From Clostridium sp. E02 (GTDB lineage Bacteria > Bacillota > Clostridia > Lachnospirales > Lachnospiraceae), in NCBI RefSeq assembly GCF_003833015.1, contig NZ_RJLQ01000001.1:1-64000 (forward strand): 64,000 nucleotides of DNA, given 5' to 3'. The translations under genes and the position numbers were made by a program. Positions 27,759-38,438 of this stretch are shown here, piece by piece. Numbering within the stretch: the first letter of the stretch is position 1; each line of letters starts with the position of its first letter. The notes under the pieces were generated by a model. That model was not told the DNA's origin and searched no databases. It was given only the letters and a program-made list of their open reading frames with translations.

Positions 27759-28835
27759 ATGTGTAAAAAGAAAGTAGTAGTAGGTATGTCGGGGGGCGTC
27801 GATTCGTCGGTAGCCGCCTGGTTGTTAAAAGAACAAGGATATGATGTGATTGGCGTTACCATGCAGATATGGCAGGATGAGGATAATGTGACCCAGGAAG
27901 AGAACGGAGGCTGCTGCGGACTGAGTGCAGTAGATGATGCCAGAAGAGTGGCCTGGGATTTAGACGTTCCTTACTATGTGATGAATTTTAAAGAAGAATT
28001 TAAGACACAGGTAATCGATTATTTTGTGGATGAATATCAGAAAGGGCGCACACCGAATCCTTGCATCGCATGTAACCGCTATGTCAAATGGGAATCTCTT
28101 TTAAAACGAAGTCTGGATATTGGAGCAGATTATATAGCAACGGGACATTATGCGCAGATAGACAAGCTTCCGAATGGAAGATATGCGTTAAAAAAATCAG
28201 TAACAGCGGCGAAAGATCAGACGTATGCTCTGTACAATCTGACGCAGCGCCAATTATCCCTTACTTTAATGCCTGTGGGTGCTTATACCAAGGATCAAAT
28301 TAGAGAAATTGCAGATCAGATTGATTTAAAAGTGGCTCACAAGCCAGATAGTCAGGAGATCTGCTTTATTCCAGATAACGATTATGCTGGATTTATTGAA
28401 GAAAGTGCAGGCGAGTGTTCCCCAGAAGGTAATTTTGTGGATTTAGACGGTCAGGTCATTGGTCGTCATAAGGGAATTACTCATTATACCGTTGGACAGA
28501 GAAAAGGTTTGAACCTATCTATGGGATATCCTGTTTTCGTAGTGGAGATTCGTCCGGAGACCAATGTAGTTGTTATTGGAAAAGGGGAAGATGTTTATTC
28601 GGATGCTCTGCGAGCCAATCATATTAATTGGATGGCAGTTGATGGACTTCATGGAGAGAAGATGAAGGTTACAGCCAAGATTCGTTACAGCCACAAAGGG
28701 TCCTCTTGTACCATATGGGAAGAAGAGGGAGGGGTGGTATGTCAGTTTGACGAACCGCAAAGAGCCATTACTCCAGGACAGGCCGTTGTATTTTATCAGG
28801 GTGATTATGTATTAGGGGGAGGGACCATATTGTGA
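27759..28835 (+). CDS. mnmA: tRNA-specific 2-thiouridylase MnmA
   Basis: Makes 2-thiouridine at U34 of Glu, Gln and Lys tRNAs using ATP and IscS-derived sulfur. The 358 residues include the PP-loop [14 protein letters not shown], the catalytic [10 protein letters not shown] cysteine and the second cysteine in [11 protein letters not shown], with the [10 protein letters not shown] block between. The ATG at 27759 is the conserved start; an upstream in-frame ATG at 27672 adds non-conserved sequence. Two short GC-rich hairpins (27661-27683 and 27721-27737) lie between iscU and mnmA and may set relative expression. Its stop overlaps the GTG of the amidase gene. Confidence 0.94.
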   Translation: MCKKKVVVGMSGGVDSSVAAWLLKEQGYDVIGVTMQIWQDEDNVTQEENGGCCGLSAVDDARRVAWDLDVPYYVMNFKEEFKTQVIDYFVDEYQKGRTPNPCIACNRYVKWESLLKRSLDIGADYIATGHYAQIDKLPNGRYALKKSVTAAKDQTYALYNLTQRQLSLTLMPVGAYTKDQIREIADQIDLKVAHKPDSQEICFIPDNDYAGFIEESAGECSPEGNFVDLDGQVIGRHKGITHYTVGQRKGLNLSMGYPVFVVEIRPETNVVVIGKGEDVYSDALRANHINWMAVDGLHGEKMKVTAKIRYSHKGSSCTIWEEEGGVVCQFDEPQRAITPGQAVVFYQGDYVLGGGTIL

Positions 28836-29839
28836 GTAAGATGAGGAAATCGTTTATCTGGCTGGTCTTTATGGTCCTTCTTATCAGCATGACAATTCTT
28901 AGCAGCTGTTCCCATAAGACAAACACGACGGTTGTTAAAATCAGTTCCAAACAGGCAGCGGTAACCACAACGAACGCACCGGTGTTTCAACCGGCGGCTG
29001 AGACAGTCTACGTTACTGGTTCTCATGTAAATGTAAGAAAAGCCCCATCCCTCACTGGAGAAATCGTAACAAGTGTAAATCAAGGTGTAACAATGGAAAA
29101 AACAGGAGACAGCAAAGCGTGGAGCCGTGTGGTTTATCAAGACCAGGTTTGTTATATCTCCTCTCAGTTTTTAACCAAGGACAAGCCGAAATCTGACAGC
29201 AAACCTGGTAAGATGATAGCCATTGATCCAGGACATCAAGCAAAAGGCAACTCGGAAAAGGAACCCATTGGGCCAGGTTCCTCAAAGAGGAAAGCCAAGG
29301 TGTCCTCCGGCACGCAGGGAACCGCCACGGGGATCCCTGAATACAAGTTGAATCTGGCTGTTTCCCTAAAATTAAAACAGGAGCTTTTAGACAGAGGATA
29401 TCAGGTCTATATGATCCGGGAAACCGATGATGTAAATCTGAGCAATGCAGAACGGGCAAAGATGGCAAATCAGATTGGAGCGGATAGTTTTATCCGGATT
29501 CATGCGAACTCTCTTAATGACAGCAGTGTTCATGGTGCTTTAAGTATGTGTCAGACCGCCAAGAATCCCTACAATGGGAACTTATATAATAAAAGCAATG
29601 CACTCTCTCAAGCAGTTGTGACAGGGATCTGTGAACGCACTGGTTTTAAGGACCGAGGGGTACAAAAAACCGATTCCATGAGTGGAATTAATTGGTGTCA
29701 GATACCGGTGACCATTGTGGAGATGGGATTTATGAGCAATGCTGAGGAAGATAAGAAGATGGCAACAGAAGAATACCGTTTAAAAATAGCAAAAGGAATC
29801 GCAGATGGGATTGATGCCTATTATGCAGGTTCAAATTAA
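28832..29839 (+). CDS. N-acetylmuramoyl-L-alanine amidase with SH3 domain, lipoprotein
   Basis: Cell-wall hydrolase cutting the bond between MurNAc and L-Ala. The 335-residue protein has a lipoprotein signal (TILSSC), an SH3b domain ([20 protein letters not shown], residues about 50-115) and an amidase_3 domain from about 130. The zinc ligands are in AIDPGHQ, the Glu of EYKLNL and RIHANS, and the catalytic Glu in [13 protein letters not shown] start overlaps the mnmA TGA (GTGA) with a GGGGGAGGG RBS. It probably functions in growth or sporulation wall remodelling. Confidence 0.9.
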   Translation: MSKMRKSFIWLVFMVLLISMTILSSCSHKTNTTVVKISSKQAAVTTTNAPVFQPAAETVYVTGSHVNVRKAPSLTGEIVTSVNQGVTMEKTGDSKAWSRVVYQDQVCYISSQFLTKDKPKSDSKPGKMIAIDPGHQAKGNSEKEPIGPGSSKRKAKVSSGTQGTATGIPEYKLNLAVSLKLKQELLDRGYQVYMIRETDDVNLSNAERAKMANQIGADSFIRIHANSLNDSSVHGALSMCQTAKNPYNGNLYNKSNALSQAVVTGICERTGFKDRGVQKTDSMSGINWCQIPVTIVEMGFMSNAEEDKKMATEEYRLKIAKGIADGIDAYYAGSN

Positions 29840-29867
29840 ATAATTAGAGAAGAAACGACTGCTTGAA

Positions 29868-29905
29868 GCCATAAAAGATTGGGCTTTGGGAAGGCGTTTT
29901 TTCTA
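29868..29905 (+). terminator. Probable terminator after the amidase gene
   Basis: GCTTGAAGCC pairs imperfectly with GGCTTTGGGAAGGC, followed by six T. Confidence 0.6.
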
Positions 29906-30006
29906 TAGATTTATGTCCTTATATAGACGCTGGCGAATCGGTCTAAAAAAATATATTTAAGCATACATTTTCTAAAACCTTTCAGTAAGGCAAGGAGAAT
30001 GATAGC

Positions 30007-30897
30007 ATGGCAGAGTATGGACTGGCGCTGGCAGGAGGAGGCACTAGAGGGGCGGTACATGTGGGCGTACTGACTGCTTTGGAGGAAGCTGGATTCTTAC
30101 CGGATCGGATTGCGGGGGCAAGTGCAGGAAGTATTGTCGCAGGGCTATATGCATCGGGACTAAACTGCGGGCAGTTAAGAGAAATAGTACGCTGGCTTTC
30201 AAAATACGGAAGAAGTTATATAGATCCAGATATTTTAGGAGTCCTTTTATTTCTTCCACAGATGTTGTTTCGCAAAGAAACAAACTTGAAGGGATTGATA
30301 AAAGGCAATCGACTAAATCGTTATCTGTGTAGTCTTACAAACGGGAAAACGATTGTAGATTGCAAAAAAGGACTATTGATTCCAGCTGTGGACATCAACA
30401 GTGGAGATACCATTGTTTTTACCAATTTGTTTCAAGAACTGATACCAGTTACTGCGCTGAGACAAGAGAATGTAAAATGGATAAGGAGTGGTTCTCTCTG
30501 TGATATTATGATGGCAAGTTCCTCGGTACCAGCTGTATTTTGTCCCAGGCAGATAAATGGATTTATGTTAGTAGATGGGGGGGTGACCAATAATCTGCCG
30601 GTGGATTTGTTAATTGCAGCAGGGGAACCAAATGTTTTGGCAGTGGACATTGGAGAAACGTATGAGATGCCGAAAGATCATTCCATTACGGAAATCGGAT
30701 TTCATTCTTTTTCTATCATGAGCAGAGAACTAAAAGATTGTCGTTCCAGTGGTGAGGTCCTTCTCCTGAAACCACCCCTTCCCAAGGGAGCAGGGCTTTT
30801 GACATTTGAATACATGGAAGAATGCATGGAAAGTGGGTATCATTACACAAAGAAAATGATGCCTCGGATCAAGCGTGTTCTGGAAAAAAGAAAATAA
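30007..30897 (+). CDS. Patatin-like phospholipase family protein
   Basis: A 296-residue Ser-Asp dyad lipid acyl hydrolase of the RssA/patatin type. Motifs: oxyanion loop GGGTRGAVHVG near the N-terminus, nucleophile GASAGS at about 38-43, and the catalytic Asp in LVDGGVTNNLPV. No signal peptide, so it is cytoplasmic or membrane-associated. It stands alone, ends before a bidirectional terminator, and its substrate is not evident from context. Confidence 0.9.
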   Translation: MAEYGLALAGGGTRGAVHVGVLTALEEAGFLPDRIAGASAGSIVAGLYASGLNCGQLREIVRWLSKYGRSYIDPDILGVLLFLPQMLFRKETNLKGLIKGNRLNRYLCSLTNGKTIVDCKKGLLIPAVDINSGDTIVFTNLFQELIPVTALRQENVKWIRSGSLCDIMMASSSVPAVFCPRQINGFMLVDGGVTNNLPVDLLIAAGEPNVLAVDIGETYEMPKDHSITEIGFHSFSIMSRELKDCRSSGEVLLLKPPLPKGAGLLTFEYMEECMESGYHYTKKMMPRIKRVLEKRK

Positions 30898-30937
30898 AGA
30901 CTGTATACTGAAAGAAAATAGATACTAGGTACAGGGG

Positions 30938-30972
30938 AAGGAGCGTATCATTATATGACGCTCCTTCCTTTA
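30938..30972. terminator. Bidirectional terminator between the lipase and chemoreceptor genes
   Basis: AAGGAGCGT pairs with ACGCTCCTT (30938-30946/30958-30966) with an inner TCA/TGA pairing. A pyrimidine-rich run follows on the + strand and an A/G run on the other side. Confidence 0.75.
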
Positions 30973-30994
30973 TTGGAAAGACTCCTGTTTTTAC

Positions 30995-33100
30995 TTAGTA
31001 TTTTTCTGTTATTTCTTGGGTGTCTGGGGAGTTTGTTTCTTCTACAGTTTTATGTACCAGCTCAAGTACCGGTTCACTGATCTGCTTTTTTTCAGAGGCA
31101 CTATCACCTATTAGTTTAATCCAGCTGATTTCATCCTTCATAGCCTGCGCCTGGGCTGCAAGCTCTTCACTGGCTGCAGAGCTTTCCTCTGCAGAAGCGG
31201 CATTGGTCTGAACCACAGATGATACCTGGGTTAAGCCTGTGTTGATCTGCTGGATGGCATCCACCTGCTCTGTAGAAGCATTGCGAATCTTTTCCATAGA
31301 CTGGCCAAGGAATTCCGCATTTTCTGCCAGCCCCTTTAATATTTCTACGGTTTCTCTGGATAAGGTTTCTCCATTTTCGACAAGAGAAGAGGAGTGCTCT
31401 AGCAAGGAAGCGGTTTCTCCGGCTGCTTCTGATACCTTAACGGAGAGATTACGGACCTCATCAGCAACGACTGCAAAGCCTTTCCCAGCCTCTCCGGCTC
31501 TTGCTGCTTCAATCGCGGCATTGAGAGCCAGAATATTGGTTTGAAATGCGATATCCTCAATCACCTTGGTGATGTTTGTGATTTCCTTTGAGGCTTCTCC
31601 GATTTCAGTCATAGCCTGGTTTAAATCTTGTATGTGGGAATTTCCTTTTGTAAGCTCTATTCCAGTCTGTTTCACGTATTCACTGACGGTTAAAACGGTA
31701 ACTCCATTTTCTTCTGAATGATGGGAAACATTGGATATAGAGGCGTTTAACTCTTCCACGGTAGCTGCCTGCTCCGTTGTACCAGAAGCTAAAAGCTGCG
31801 CTCCAGAGGAGATCTGATCGGCTCCGCTTGAGATCTGGTTGATGGAGCTTCTGAAGTTTCCGAAAATGGTATTTAAATTAGAAATGATTCCATTGATCGA
31901 TGTCTTAAGAAGAATAAAATCTTCTTTGTATTCAGCTTCAATGGTTAAAGAACAGTCCCCTTTCTCCACGTTGTCTAAAACAGTAGTGGCATCATTGATG
32001 ATGGATTGGAGCGCATAAACGGTATATTTTAAGGAAGCGGAAAGAGTTCCGATCTCATCGTCGCTTATATACTCGGGAACCTCGGAATGAAGATCTCCCT
32101 GTGAAAGAAGCTTAAGTCTGTCCACCATTTTGATAATGGGATTGACAATAGGAGAGGCAATTTTTATAGCAGATATCAAAGCAATGATTAAAAATACAAC
32201 GATAAAAATAATCGTGGTGATGATAGAGACATAGAAACCTTCCATAAGCTCAGAGGTTTTTGCAGCCACACCGATGGACCAGCCGTCTGTATTGGGAATT
32301 GGAGCATAGCCGATGGTAAGCTGAGTTCCATTATGATGAATGGTTTCGATATCGGTTTTACTAGCTGTCATGTTCTGCACTATTTTTGCAGCCTCTGAAA
32401 ATGCAGCATTTGTTTTTGCCGCTTCTATGTAATTTAACTGCTGGTTAACATTTTCCTGATCCTTATGTGCAACAATGGTTCCTGATTTATCCACAATGAA
32501 TCCATAGCCTGATTTTCCAAGGGAAATATCATGAATCATTTTGCTGAAGGAATCACAGGAGAGCCTAGCAAATACGATGCCTTTGCTTCCGTCACCATGA
32601 ACGGGTGCTGAAAGAATCATAATCATTTTTCCGGTTGTTTTACTTATGAGCGGAGAGGAGATATAGGTTTCTCCGTTTGTGGATTTCTGAAAATATTCCC
32701 TATCACTGATATCGGTACCATCGGAGGTAATTCCTTTTGTGTTACTAACTACAATAGAATCAAATTCGTACTCTTTTGCAAGCTGAGCTAAATTTTCCTT
32801 CTGTCCCGAGGTACCAGAGAAGCTTCCGATTCGGTTATCCTTTGAGATTGATTGGATTTTAGTCTTATAGATGAGAATGGCATTCTCTACCGAATGGCTG
32901 TATGCATTGGTGTTTTCCTGGATTCTAAGCTGCATGTTGTTTTTAGCATCTTTATAGACGATAATGGAATTAACGGTACCAAAAAGTATGGTAATGATGA
33001 TTGAAAGTGCTGCGATACTGATTTGAAGCTTGCGTTTAATCGAGTTTTTACCCATCCGCTTTTTCCTGCCTGAAAGAGGCATTTGTTTTTCCTTTGACAT
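30995..33100 (-). CDS. Methyl-accepting chemotaxis protein
   Basis: A 701-residue transmembrane chemoreceptor. After a cytoplasmic basic start it has a first membrane helix (about 25-48) and a periplasm-like double-Cache sensor (about 50-290, with [13 protein letters not shown] and [15 protein letters not shown]). A second helix (about 295-320), a HAMP domain ([13 protein letters not shown]) and the signalling domain follow, with the hairpin tip [22 protein letters not shown] (given here as motif) and [14 protein letters not shown]. The Cache type usually senses small organic acids or amino acids. Single gene. Confidence 0.93.
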   Translation of the reverse strand: MSKEKQMPLSGRKKRMGKNSIKRKLQISIAALSIIITILFGTVNSIIVYKDAKNNMQLRIQENTNAYSHSVENAILIYKTKIQSISKDNRIGSFSGTSGQKENLAQLAKEYEFDSIVVSNTKGITSDGTDISDREYFQKSTNGETYISSPLISKTTGKMIMILSAPVHGDGSKGIVFARLSCDSFSKMIHDISLGKSGYGFIVDKSGTIVAHKDQENVNQQLNYIEAAKTNAAFSEAAKIVQNMTASKTDIETIHHNGTQLTIGYAPIPNTDGWSIGVAAKTSELMEGFYVSIITTIIFIVVFLIIALISAIKIASPIVNPIIKMVDRLKLLSQGDLHSEVPEYISDDEIGTLSASLKYTVYALQSIINDATTVLDNVEKGDCSLTIEAEYKEDFILLKTSINGIISNLNTIFGNFRSSINQISSGADQISSGAQLLASGTTEQAATVEELNASISNVSHHSEENGVTVLTVSEYVKQTGIELTKGNSHIQDLNQAMTEIGEASKEITNITKVIEDIAFQTNILALNAAIEAARAGEAGKGFAVVADEVRNLSVKVSEAAGETASLLEHSSSLVENGETLSRETVEILKGLAENAEFLGQSMEKIRNASTEQVDAIQQINTGLTQVSSVVQTNAASAEESSAASEELAAQAQAMKDEISWIKLIGDSASEKKQISEPVLELVHKTVEETNSPDTQEITEKY

Positions 33101-33171
33101 TTGTTTTTCTCCTGATATGGTTTTATTATTTTTTGAATTTTGCCAGAAATCCCTTATATGTAATTAGAGCA

Positions 33172-33200
33172 ATTATAAATCAAGAGTATCAGACTGTCAA
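33172..33200 (-). promoter_or_regulatory. Promoter of the chemoreceptor gene
   Basis: On the minus strand TTGACA (33200-33195), 17 bp, TATAAT (33177-33172): a consensus sigma-A promoter 72 bases upstream of the start codon. Confidence 0.8.
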
Positions 33201-33267
33201 TTATCACCGATAAAACTTTTTTTCTTTTTGAATCTGGTTGTTGGGAAGAATGATTCAAATACAGGAG

Positions 33268-33313
33268 AAAAAAGGCACTGCTACTGGCTGAAAGAAGCCA
33301 GATGGAAGTGCCT
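33268..33313 (-). terminator. Terminator of argG
   Basis: Minus-strand hairpin AGGCACT...CTGGC/GCCAG...AGTGCCT followed by a run of six T. Confidence 0.9.
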
Positions 33314-33329
33314 GTAAGATAAAAGTAAA

Positions 33330-34547
33330 TTATTTTTCAAGTTCCTGCATCTTCATAGCACGAACCTTTAACGGAAGACCGAAAAGAGTGATGAAGCCTT
33401 CTGCATCGTGATGATCATAGAGATCACCAGTGGTAAAGGAAGCGAGAGATTCGCTGTATAAGGAGTAAGGGGAGGTTGTTCCAGCTTTGATGATATTGCC
33501 TTTGTAAAGCTTGAATTTCACTTCACCAGTCACATATTCCTGTGTGGATGTAACGAATGCCTGAACCGCTTCCCGAAGCGGGGTAAACCATTTTCCTTCG
33601 TATACAATCTGTGCAAATGTATTCCCCATATCTTTTTTGACTTCCATGGTTGCACGGTCTAAAACCAGTTCCTCCAACTGCTGATGAGCCTCCATTAAGA
33701 TGGTTCCGCCTGGAGTTTCATAAACACCTCTGGACTTCATACCAACAACACGGTTTTCTACGATATCTACAATGCCAATTCCATGTTTTCCGCCTAGCTC
33801 ATTTAATTTCGTAATAAGATCGGAAACCTTCATTGTCTCACCATTTACACGCACTGGAATCCCTTTTTCAAAGGTCATGGTTACGTACTCCCCTTCTTCA
33901 GGAGCTTTTTCAGGAGATACGCCAAGCATTAATAAATGATCGTAATCGGGTTCGCTGGATGGATCTTCAAGCTCTAGTCCTTCATGGCTGATGTGCCATA
34001 GATTCCGGTCACGGCTATAGCTGCTGTCTGCAGAGAAGGGAAGATCGATTCCATGCTGTTTGCAGTACTCGATCTCATCTTCCCTTGACTGCATGGTCCA
34101 TACATCAGTCATACGCCATGGAGCGATGATCTTTAAATCAGGAGCCAGTGCTTTGATGCCAAGTTCAAAACGGATCTGGTCATTGCCTTTTCCAGTAGCT
34201 CCATGACAGATAGCGGTTGCACCTTCCAGCCTTGCGATTTCCACTAGCCTTTTTGCAATGGCAGGACGTGCCATGGAAGTGCCAAGCAGATATTTGTTTT
34301 CATAAATCGCGTTTGCCTGAACGCAGGGTACAATGTAGTTGTCACAGAAATCGTCAACCAGGTTTTCAATGTATAATTTAGAAGCGCCCGATAACTTTGC
34401 TCGTTCCTCCAAACCGTCTAGTTCCTCTCCCTGACCACAGTCGATGCAGCAGCAGACAACCTCATAATCAAAATGTTCCTTTAACCATGGAATAATAGCA
34501 GTGGTATCTAATCCTCCGGAATAGGCCAAAATAACTTTTTCTTTCAT
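33330..34547 (-). CDS. argG: Argininosuccinate synthase
   Basis: Joins citrulline and aspartate in arginine synthesis using ATP. The 405-residue protein begins with the PP-loop AYSGGLDTTAIIPWL and has GATGKGNDQIRFELG and SYSRDRNLWHISHEG, which bind citrulline and aspartate. Normal length; AAGGAGG RBS. It is transcribed away from argC, and the shared intergenic region carries ArgR-like boxes over both promoters, implying arginine repression. Confidence 0.97.
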   Translation of the reverse strand: MKEKVILAYSGGLDTTAIIPWLKEHFDYEVVCCCIDCGQGEELDGLEERAKLSGASKLYIENLVDDFCDNYIVPCVQANAIYENKYLLGTSMARPAIAKRLVEIARLEGATAICHGATGKGNDQIRFELGIKALAPDLKIIAPWRMTDVWTMQSREDEIEYCKQHGIDLPFSADSSYSRDRNLWHISHEGLELEDPSSEPDYDHLLMLGVSPEKAPEEGEYVTMTFEKGIPVRVNGETMKVSDLITKLNELGGKHGIGIVDIVENRVVGMKSRGVYETPGGTILMEAHQQLEELVLDRATMEVKKDMGNTFAQIVYEGKWFTPLREAVQAFVTSTQEYVTGEVKFKLYKGNIIKAGTTSPYSLYSESLASFTTGDLYDHHDAEGFITLFGLPLKVRAMKMQELEK

Positions 34548-34592
34548 CTATATTTCCTCCTTTTAATTAAGAATGTATTTCAGTTGAACTCT

Positions 34593-34625
34593 CATAAATA
34601 TACATCATAAATCATAAAAAATCAA
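34593..34625 (-). promoter_or_regulatory. argG promoter with paired ArgR-like boxes
   Basis: Minus-strand TTGATT (34625-34620), 17 bp, TATATT (34602-34597). Overlapping near-palindromes TGTATATTTATGA (34605-34593) and TGATTTTTTATGA (34624-34612) are centred about 19 bp apart, close to the two-turn spacing of ARG boxes. Confidence 0.6.
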
Positions 34626-34651
34626 GTATAAAATGAAAATATAAAAAAAAC

Positions 34652-34685
34652 TTGCATATTATACAGAGCGGTTGTATAATTATGA
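34652..34685 (+). promoter_or_regulatory. argC operon promoter with paired ArgR-like boxes
   Basis: TTGCAT (34652-34657), 17 bp, TATAAT (34675-34680). Two near-palindromes, TGCATATTATACA (34653-34665) and TGTATAATTATGA (34673-34685), cover the -35 and -10 and are centred 20 bp apart, as expected for hexameric ArgR. Confidence 0.65.
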
Positions 34686-34718
34686 AAACTAGAAACAGGA
34701 ACGAAAGGAGCCATAACA

Positions 34719-35759
34719 ATGATTAAGGCAGGAATCATAGGATCGACCGGATACGCAGGGGGAGAGCTGGTTAGACTTTTATTACAAAGAGATGATGTTA
34801 GAATCACCTGGTATGGATCCAAAAGTTATGTGGATCAAAAGTATGCGTCTATCTATCAGAACATGTTTCAAGTAGTAGATGCTTCTTGTATGGATGATAA
34901 ATTAGAAGAATTAGCGGATCTGGTGGATGTTATCTTTACCGCAACCCCACAGGGCTTTTTGGCATCCGTACTGAATGGCCAGATCTTATCGAAGACAAAA
35001 GTCATTGATTTGAGTGCAGATTACCGGATCAAAGATTACAAGATTTATGAGCAATGGTACAAAATAGAGCATCAGTCCCCACAATATATAGAAGAGGCTG
35101 TTTATGGGCTTCCAGAGCGGAATCGGGAAGCCATTAAAAATGCCAGACTGATCGCCAATCCAGGCTGTTATCCAACCTGCTCCACGTTATCCATTTACCC
35201 ATTGGTAAAGGAAGGTCTGATTGATCCGAATACCATTATCATCGATGCAAAGTCCGGTACGTCTGGAGCAGGCAGAGGTGCAAAGACCGATCAACTGTAT
35301 TGTGAAGTTAATGAAAATATAAAAGCGTATGGCGTTGGTGTACACAGACACACTCCGGAGATTGAAGAACAGCTTTCCTATGGGGCGGGTCAACCGGTAA
35401 CGATAAGTTTTACTCCGCATCTGGTTCCCATGAATCGGGGAATATTAATAACGGCTTACGCCAAGTTAAATAAACAAGTTTCCTATGAAGATATAAAAAA
35501 GATTTATGATCAATATTATGAGAACGAATATTTTATCCGGGTATTGAATCAGGATATGACTCCGCAGACCAAATGGGTGGAAGGAAGCAATTTTGTTGAT
35601 ATTAACTTTAAAATTGATGAAAGAACCGGTCGGGTAGTCATGATGGGAGCTATGGATAATTTAGTAAAAGGAGCTGCTGGTCAGGCGGTTCAGAATATGA
35701 ATCTTCTTTTCGGATTGCCAGAAAACAAAGGACTAAACCTAATTCCGATGTTTCCATAA
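34719..35759 (+). CDS. argC: N-acetyl-gamma-glutamyl-phosphate reductase
   Basis: NADPH-dependent third step of ornithine synthesis. The 346 residues show the nucleotide-binding GSTGYAGGELVRLL, the catalytic cysteine in ANPGCYPTCSTLS and the DAKSGTSGAGRGAK loop. RBS GAAAGGAG. First gene of the arginine operon argC-GNAT-argJ-argB-argD. Confidence 0.97.
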   Translation: MIKAGIIGSTGYAGGELVRLLLQRDDVRITWYGSKSYVDQKYASIYQNMFQVVDASCMDDKLEELADLVDVIFTATPQGFLASVLNGQILSKTKVIDLSADYRIKDYKIYEQWYKIEHQSPQYIEEAVYGLPERNREAIKNARLIANPGCYPTCSTLSIYPLVKEGLIDPNTIIIDAKSGTSGAGRGAKTDQLYCEVNENIKAYGVGVHRHTPEIEEQLSYGAGQPVTISFTPHLVPMNRGILITAYAKLNKQVSYEDIKKIYDQYYENEYFIRVLNQDMTPQTKWVEGSNFVDINFKIDERTGRVVMMGAMDNLVKGAAGQAVQNMNLLFGLPENKGLNLIPMFP

Positions 35760-35792
35760 TCAAAAGGAATTGAAAAACAAGGGGGAACGCGT

Positions 35793-36239
35793 ATGAGGAT
35801 TCGTACGATGACAGCAGAAGATTATGATCAGGTCTATAAACTTTGGTCAGGAATTAGAGGATTTGGACTTCGTACCGTGGATGATTCCAGGGAGGGAATC
35901 GAACGGTTTTTGAAAAGGAATCCACAAACCAGCGTGGTAGCTGTTAAGGATCATTGCGTAATTGGAACCATTCTCTGCGGTCAAGATGGGCGTCGTGGAA
36001 CACTTTATCATGTCTGTGTAGCAAAGGAATATCGCAAACACGGTGTGGGGCATCAGATGGCTCTTGAAGCAATTGAAAGGTTAAAGCAAGAGGGGATCAA
36101 TAAAGTGAACTTAATTGCATTTAAAACTAATTTTATAGGGAATCATTTCTGGCAGAAGTTCGGATTTCTAGCTCGAAATGATTTGAATTATTATGATTTC
36201 ACATTAAATACCAAGAACATCACGCACTTCATTGAGTAA
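35793..36239 (+). CDS. GNAT-family N-acetyltransferase in the arginine operon
   Basis: A 148-residue acetyl-CoA-dependent acyltransferase. Motif A is HVCVAKEYRKHGVGHQMALEA, with the Q/R-x-x-G-x-G/A acetyl-CoA loop as KHGVGHQM (given within the motif). Position between argC and argJ suggests a link to arginine metabolism, possibly N-acetylglutamate supply. However, ArgJ can already make N-acetylglutamate, and single-domain GNATs have many substrates. Function is therefore open. Confidence 0.8.
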   Translation: MRIRTMTAEDYDQVYKLWSGIRGFGLRTVDDSREGIERFLKRNPQTSVVAVKDHCVIGTILCGQDGRRGTLYHVCVAKEYRKHGVGHQMALEAIERLKQEGINKVNLIAFKTNFIGNHFWQKFGFLARNDLNYYDFTLNTKNITHFIE

Positions 36240-36297
36240 AAATAGACAAAATGAAGATGGTTTGCTCATTTGGTAATAATATAGGAGGAATAAATAT

Positions 36298-37521
36298 ATG
36301 AAATACATCGATGGAGGAGTGACTGCAGCAAACGGATTTCAAGTGTCATTTACCGCAGCGGGAATCAAATACAAAGACAGACTTGACATGGCGATGATTT
36401 ATAGTGAGTCACCTTGCAAAGCGGCAGGAACCTTTACCACCAATCTTGTGAAGGCGGCACCTGTAGTATGGGATCAGAATATTGTATCTTCCTCTACGCT
36501 TGCCCATGCGGTTGTAATCAATGCAGGAATTGCAAATGCATGTACTGGAAAAGAAGGTCTATCCTACTGCCAACAGACAGCAGACGCAGCAGCAGAGTTT
36601 CTCTCTGTTCCCCAAGAGTCGGTATTGGTAGCTTCCACCGGTGTGATCGGGATGCAGCTTCCGATGGACCGGATTGCAAAAGGCGTGAAGGCAATGGCTT
36701 TGACTCTTGATGGGTCCAAAGAGAGTGCGGTCAATGCAGCAAAAGCAATTATGACGACAGATACGGTTAAAAAAGAGGTGGCAATTCAGTTTGAAATTGG
36801 TGGAAAAACAGTCACCATGGGTGGTATGTGCAAAGGTTCGGGTATGATTCATCCAGATATGTGCACCATGTTAGGGTTTGTCACTACCGATGCCGCCATT
36901 TCAAAGGAACTCCTACAGGAAGCATTAAAGGAAGATGTCAAAGACACTTACAATATGATTTCAGTCGATGGAGACACATCTACAAATGATACGGTTCTTC
37001 TTCTTGCCAATGGGTTAGCCAAAAATCCTGAGATTACTGAAAAAAATCAGGATTACCAGTTATTTCTAACTGCATTAAATCAAGTCAATGAAACCCTTGC
37101 CAAGATGATTGCAGGAGATGGAGAGGGATGCACTGCTCTGTTTGAAGTGAAAATAGTGGGAGCACAGAGTAAGGAACAGGCGGTTACCTTATCAAAATCT
37201 GTCATCACATCTAGCCTAACCAAAGCCGCTATATTTGGTCATGATGCCAATTGGGGACGGATTCTATGTGCCATGGGGTATTCTGGCGCCCAGTTTGATC
37301 CGGAAAAGGTAGATCTTTCCTTTAAAAGCAAAGTGGGTGAAATAAAAATTATTAAAGACGGCATAGCCCTTCCATACAGTGAAATAGTGGCAACAGAGAT
37401 TTTGTCTGAACCAGAAGTGACTGTTGTTGCAGATATTAAGATGGGAAACGCTTCCGCAACTGCCTGGGGATGTGATCTGACATTTGATTATGTAAAAATC
37501 AATGCAGACTACCGTTCTTAG
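36298..37521 (+). CDS. argJ: Glutamate N-acetyltransferase / amino-acid acetyltransferase ArgJ
   Basis: Recycles the acetyl group from N-acetylornithine to glutamate and, if bifunctional, also acetylates glutamate from acetyl-CoA. The 407-residue precursor self-cleaves before Thr190 in [13 protein letters not shown], the conserved site. Other family segments are [11 protein letters not shown] and [22 protein letters not shown]. Its stop lies 23 bases before the argB ATG. Confidence 0.96.
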   Translation: MKYIDGGVTAANGFQVSFTAAGIKYKDRLDMAMIYSESPCKAAGTFTTNLVKAAPVVWDQNIVSSSTLAHAVVINAGIANACTGKEGLSYCQQTADAAAEFLSVPQESVLVASTGVIGMQLPMDRIAKGVKAMALTLDGSKESAVNAAKAIMTTDTVKKEVAIQFEIGGKTVTMGGMCKGSGMIHPDMCTMLGFVTTDAAISKELLQEALKEDVKDTYNMISVDGDTSTNDTVLLLANGLAKNPEITEKNQDYQLFLTALNQVNETLAKMIAGDGEGCTALFEVKIVGAQSKEQAVTLSKSVITSSLTKAAIFGHDANWGRILCAMGYSGAQFDPEKVDLSFKSKVGEIKIIKDGIALPYSEIVATEILSEPEVTVVADIKMGNASATAWGCDLTFDYVKINADYRS

Positions 37522-37544
37522 TGGAAGAAAAGAAGGAGAATGAG

Positions 37545-38438
37545 ATGAAATTAGATCAGAACATAATGGAAAAAGTCGAGGTATTAATCGAAGCACTTCC
37601 TTACATTCAGAGATTTAACCGAAAAATCATTGTAGTGAAATACGGAGGAAGTGCCATGGCAGACGAAGAACTAAAAAAACATGTAATACAAGATGTGGTT
37701 CTTTTAAAACTGGTGGGATTTAAGCCTATTATTGTCCATGGTGGTGGAAAAGAAATCAGCAAGTGGGTAGAAAAGGCAGGAATGGAGCCACAGTTTATTA
37801 ATGGTCTCAGGGTCACGGACGAAGCAACCATGGAGATTGCTGAGATGGTACTAAACCGGGTCAATAAAAGCTTGGTTCAGTTGGTCAATGAATTGGGTAT
37901 AAAAGCAGTAGGGATCAGTGGGAAAGACGGGATGCTGTTAAAATGCCGCAAACAATATTCCCAAGGGGAAGATTTGGGGTTTGTTGGAAACATAACAGAG
38001 GTAGATCCTCAGATTATCTATGATCTTCTGGAAAAAGATTTTCTCCCCATTATCTGTCCCGTGGGATTTGATGAGGAATTTAAGACGTATAACATAAATG
38101 CAGATGATGCAGCCTGCGCAATCGCGACTGCGATGGAGGCAGAGAAACTGGCTTTTTTGACGGATGTGGAGGGCGTTTATCAGGATTTTAAAGATAAAAA
38201 CACTCTCATTTCGGAGATGTCCGTAGAAGAAGCAGAAGGATTTGTAAATAGTGGAACCTTAGGGGGTGGAATGCTCCCAAAGTTAAAAAACTGCATTGAT
38301 GCCATGAAACAGGGAGTGTCCAGAGTACATATTATGGATGGGCGCATCCCTCATTGCCTTTTGTTGGAGATTTTCACCAACAAAGGAATTGGGACTGCAA
38401 TCGTAAGTGGAGAGGAGCGTTATTATCATGCTGAGTAA
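37545..38438 (+). CDS. argB: Acetylglutamate kinase
   Basis: Phosphorylates N-acetylglutamate, usually the arginine-sensitive step. The 297-residue protein has the amino-acid-kinase motifs [18 protein letters not shown] and the FLTDVEGVY segment. The N-terminal helix ([11 protein letters not shown]) is the one that forms the arginine-inhibited hexamer in other bacteria, so feedback inhibition is likely. The ATG at 37545 has AAGGAG upstream; a GTG at 37521 also lies in frame but has no RBS. Confidence 0.96.
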   Translation: MKLDQNIMEKVEVLIEALPYIQRFNRKIIVVKYGGSAMADEELKKHVIQDVVLLKLVGFKPIIVHGGGKEISKWVEKAGMEPQFINGLRVTDEATMEIAEMVLNRVNKSLVQLVNELGIKAVGISGKDGMLLKCRKQYSQGEDLGFVGNITEVDPQIIYDLLEKDFLPIICPVGFDEEFKTYNINADDAACAIATAMEAEKLAFLTDVEGVYQDFKDKNTLISEMSVEEAEGFVNSGTLGGGMLPKLKNCIDAMKQGVSRVHIMDGRIPHCLLLEIFTNKGIGTAIVSGEERYYHAE

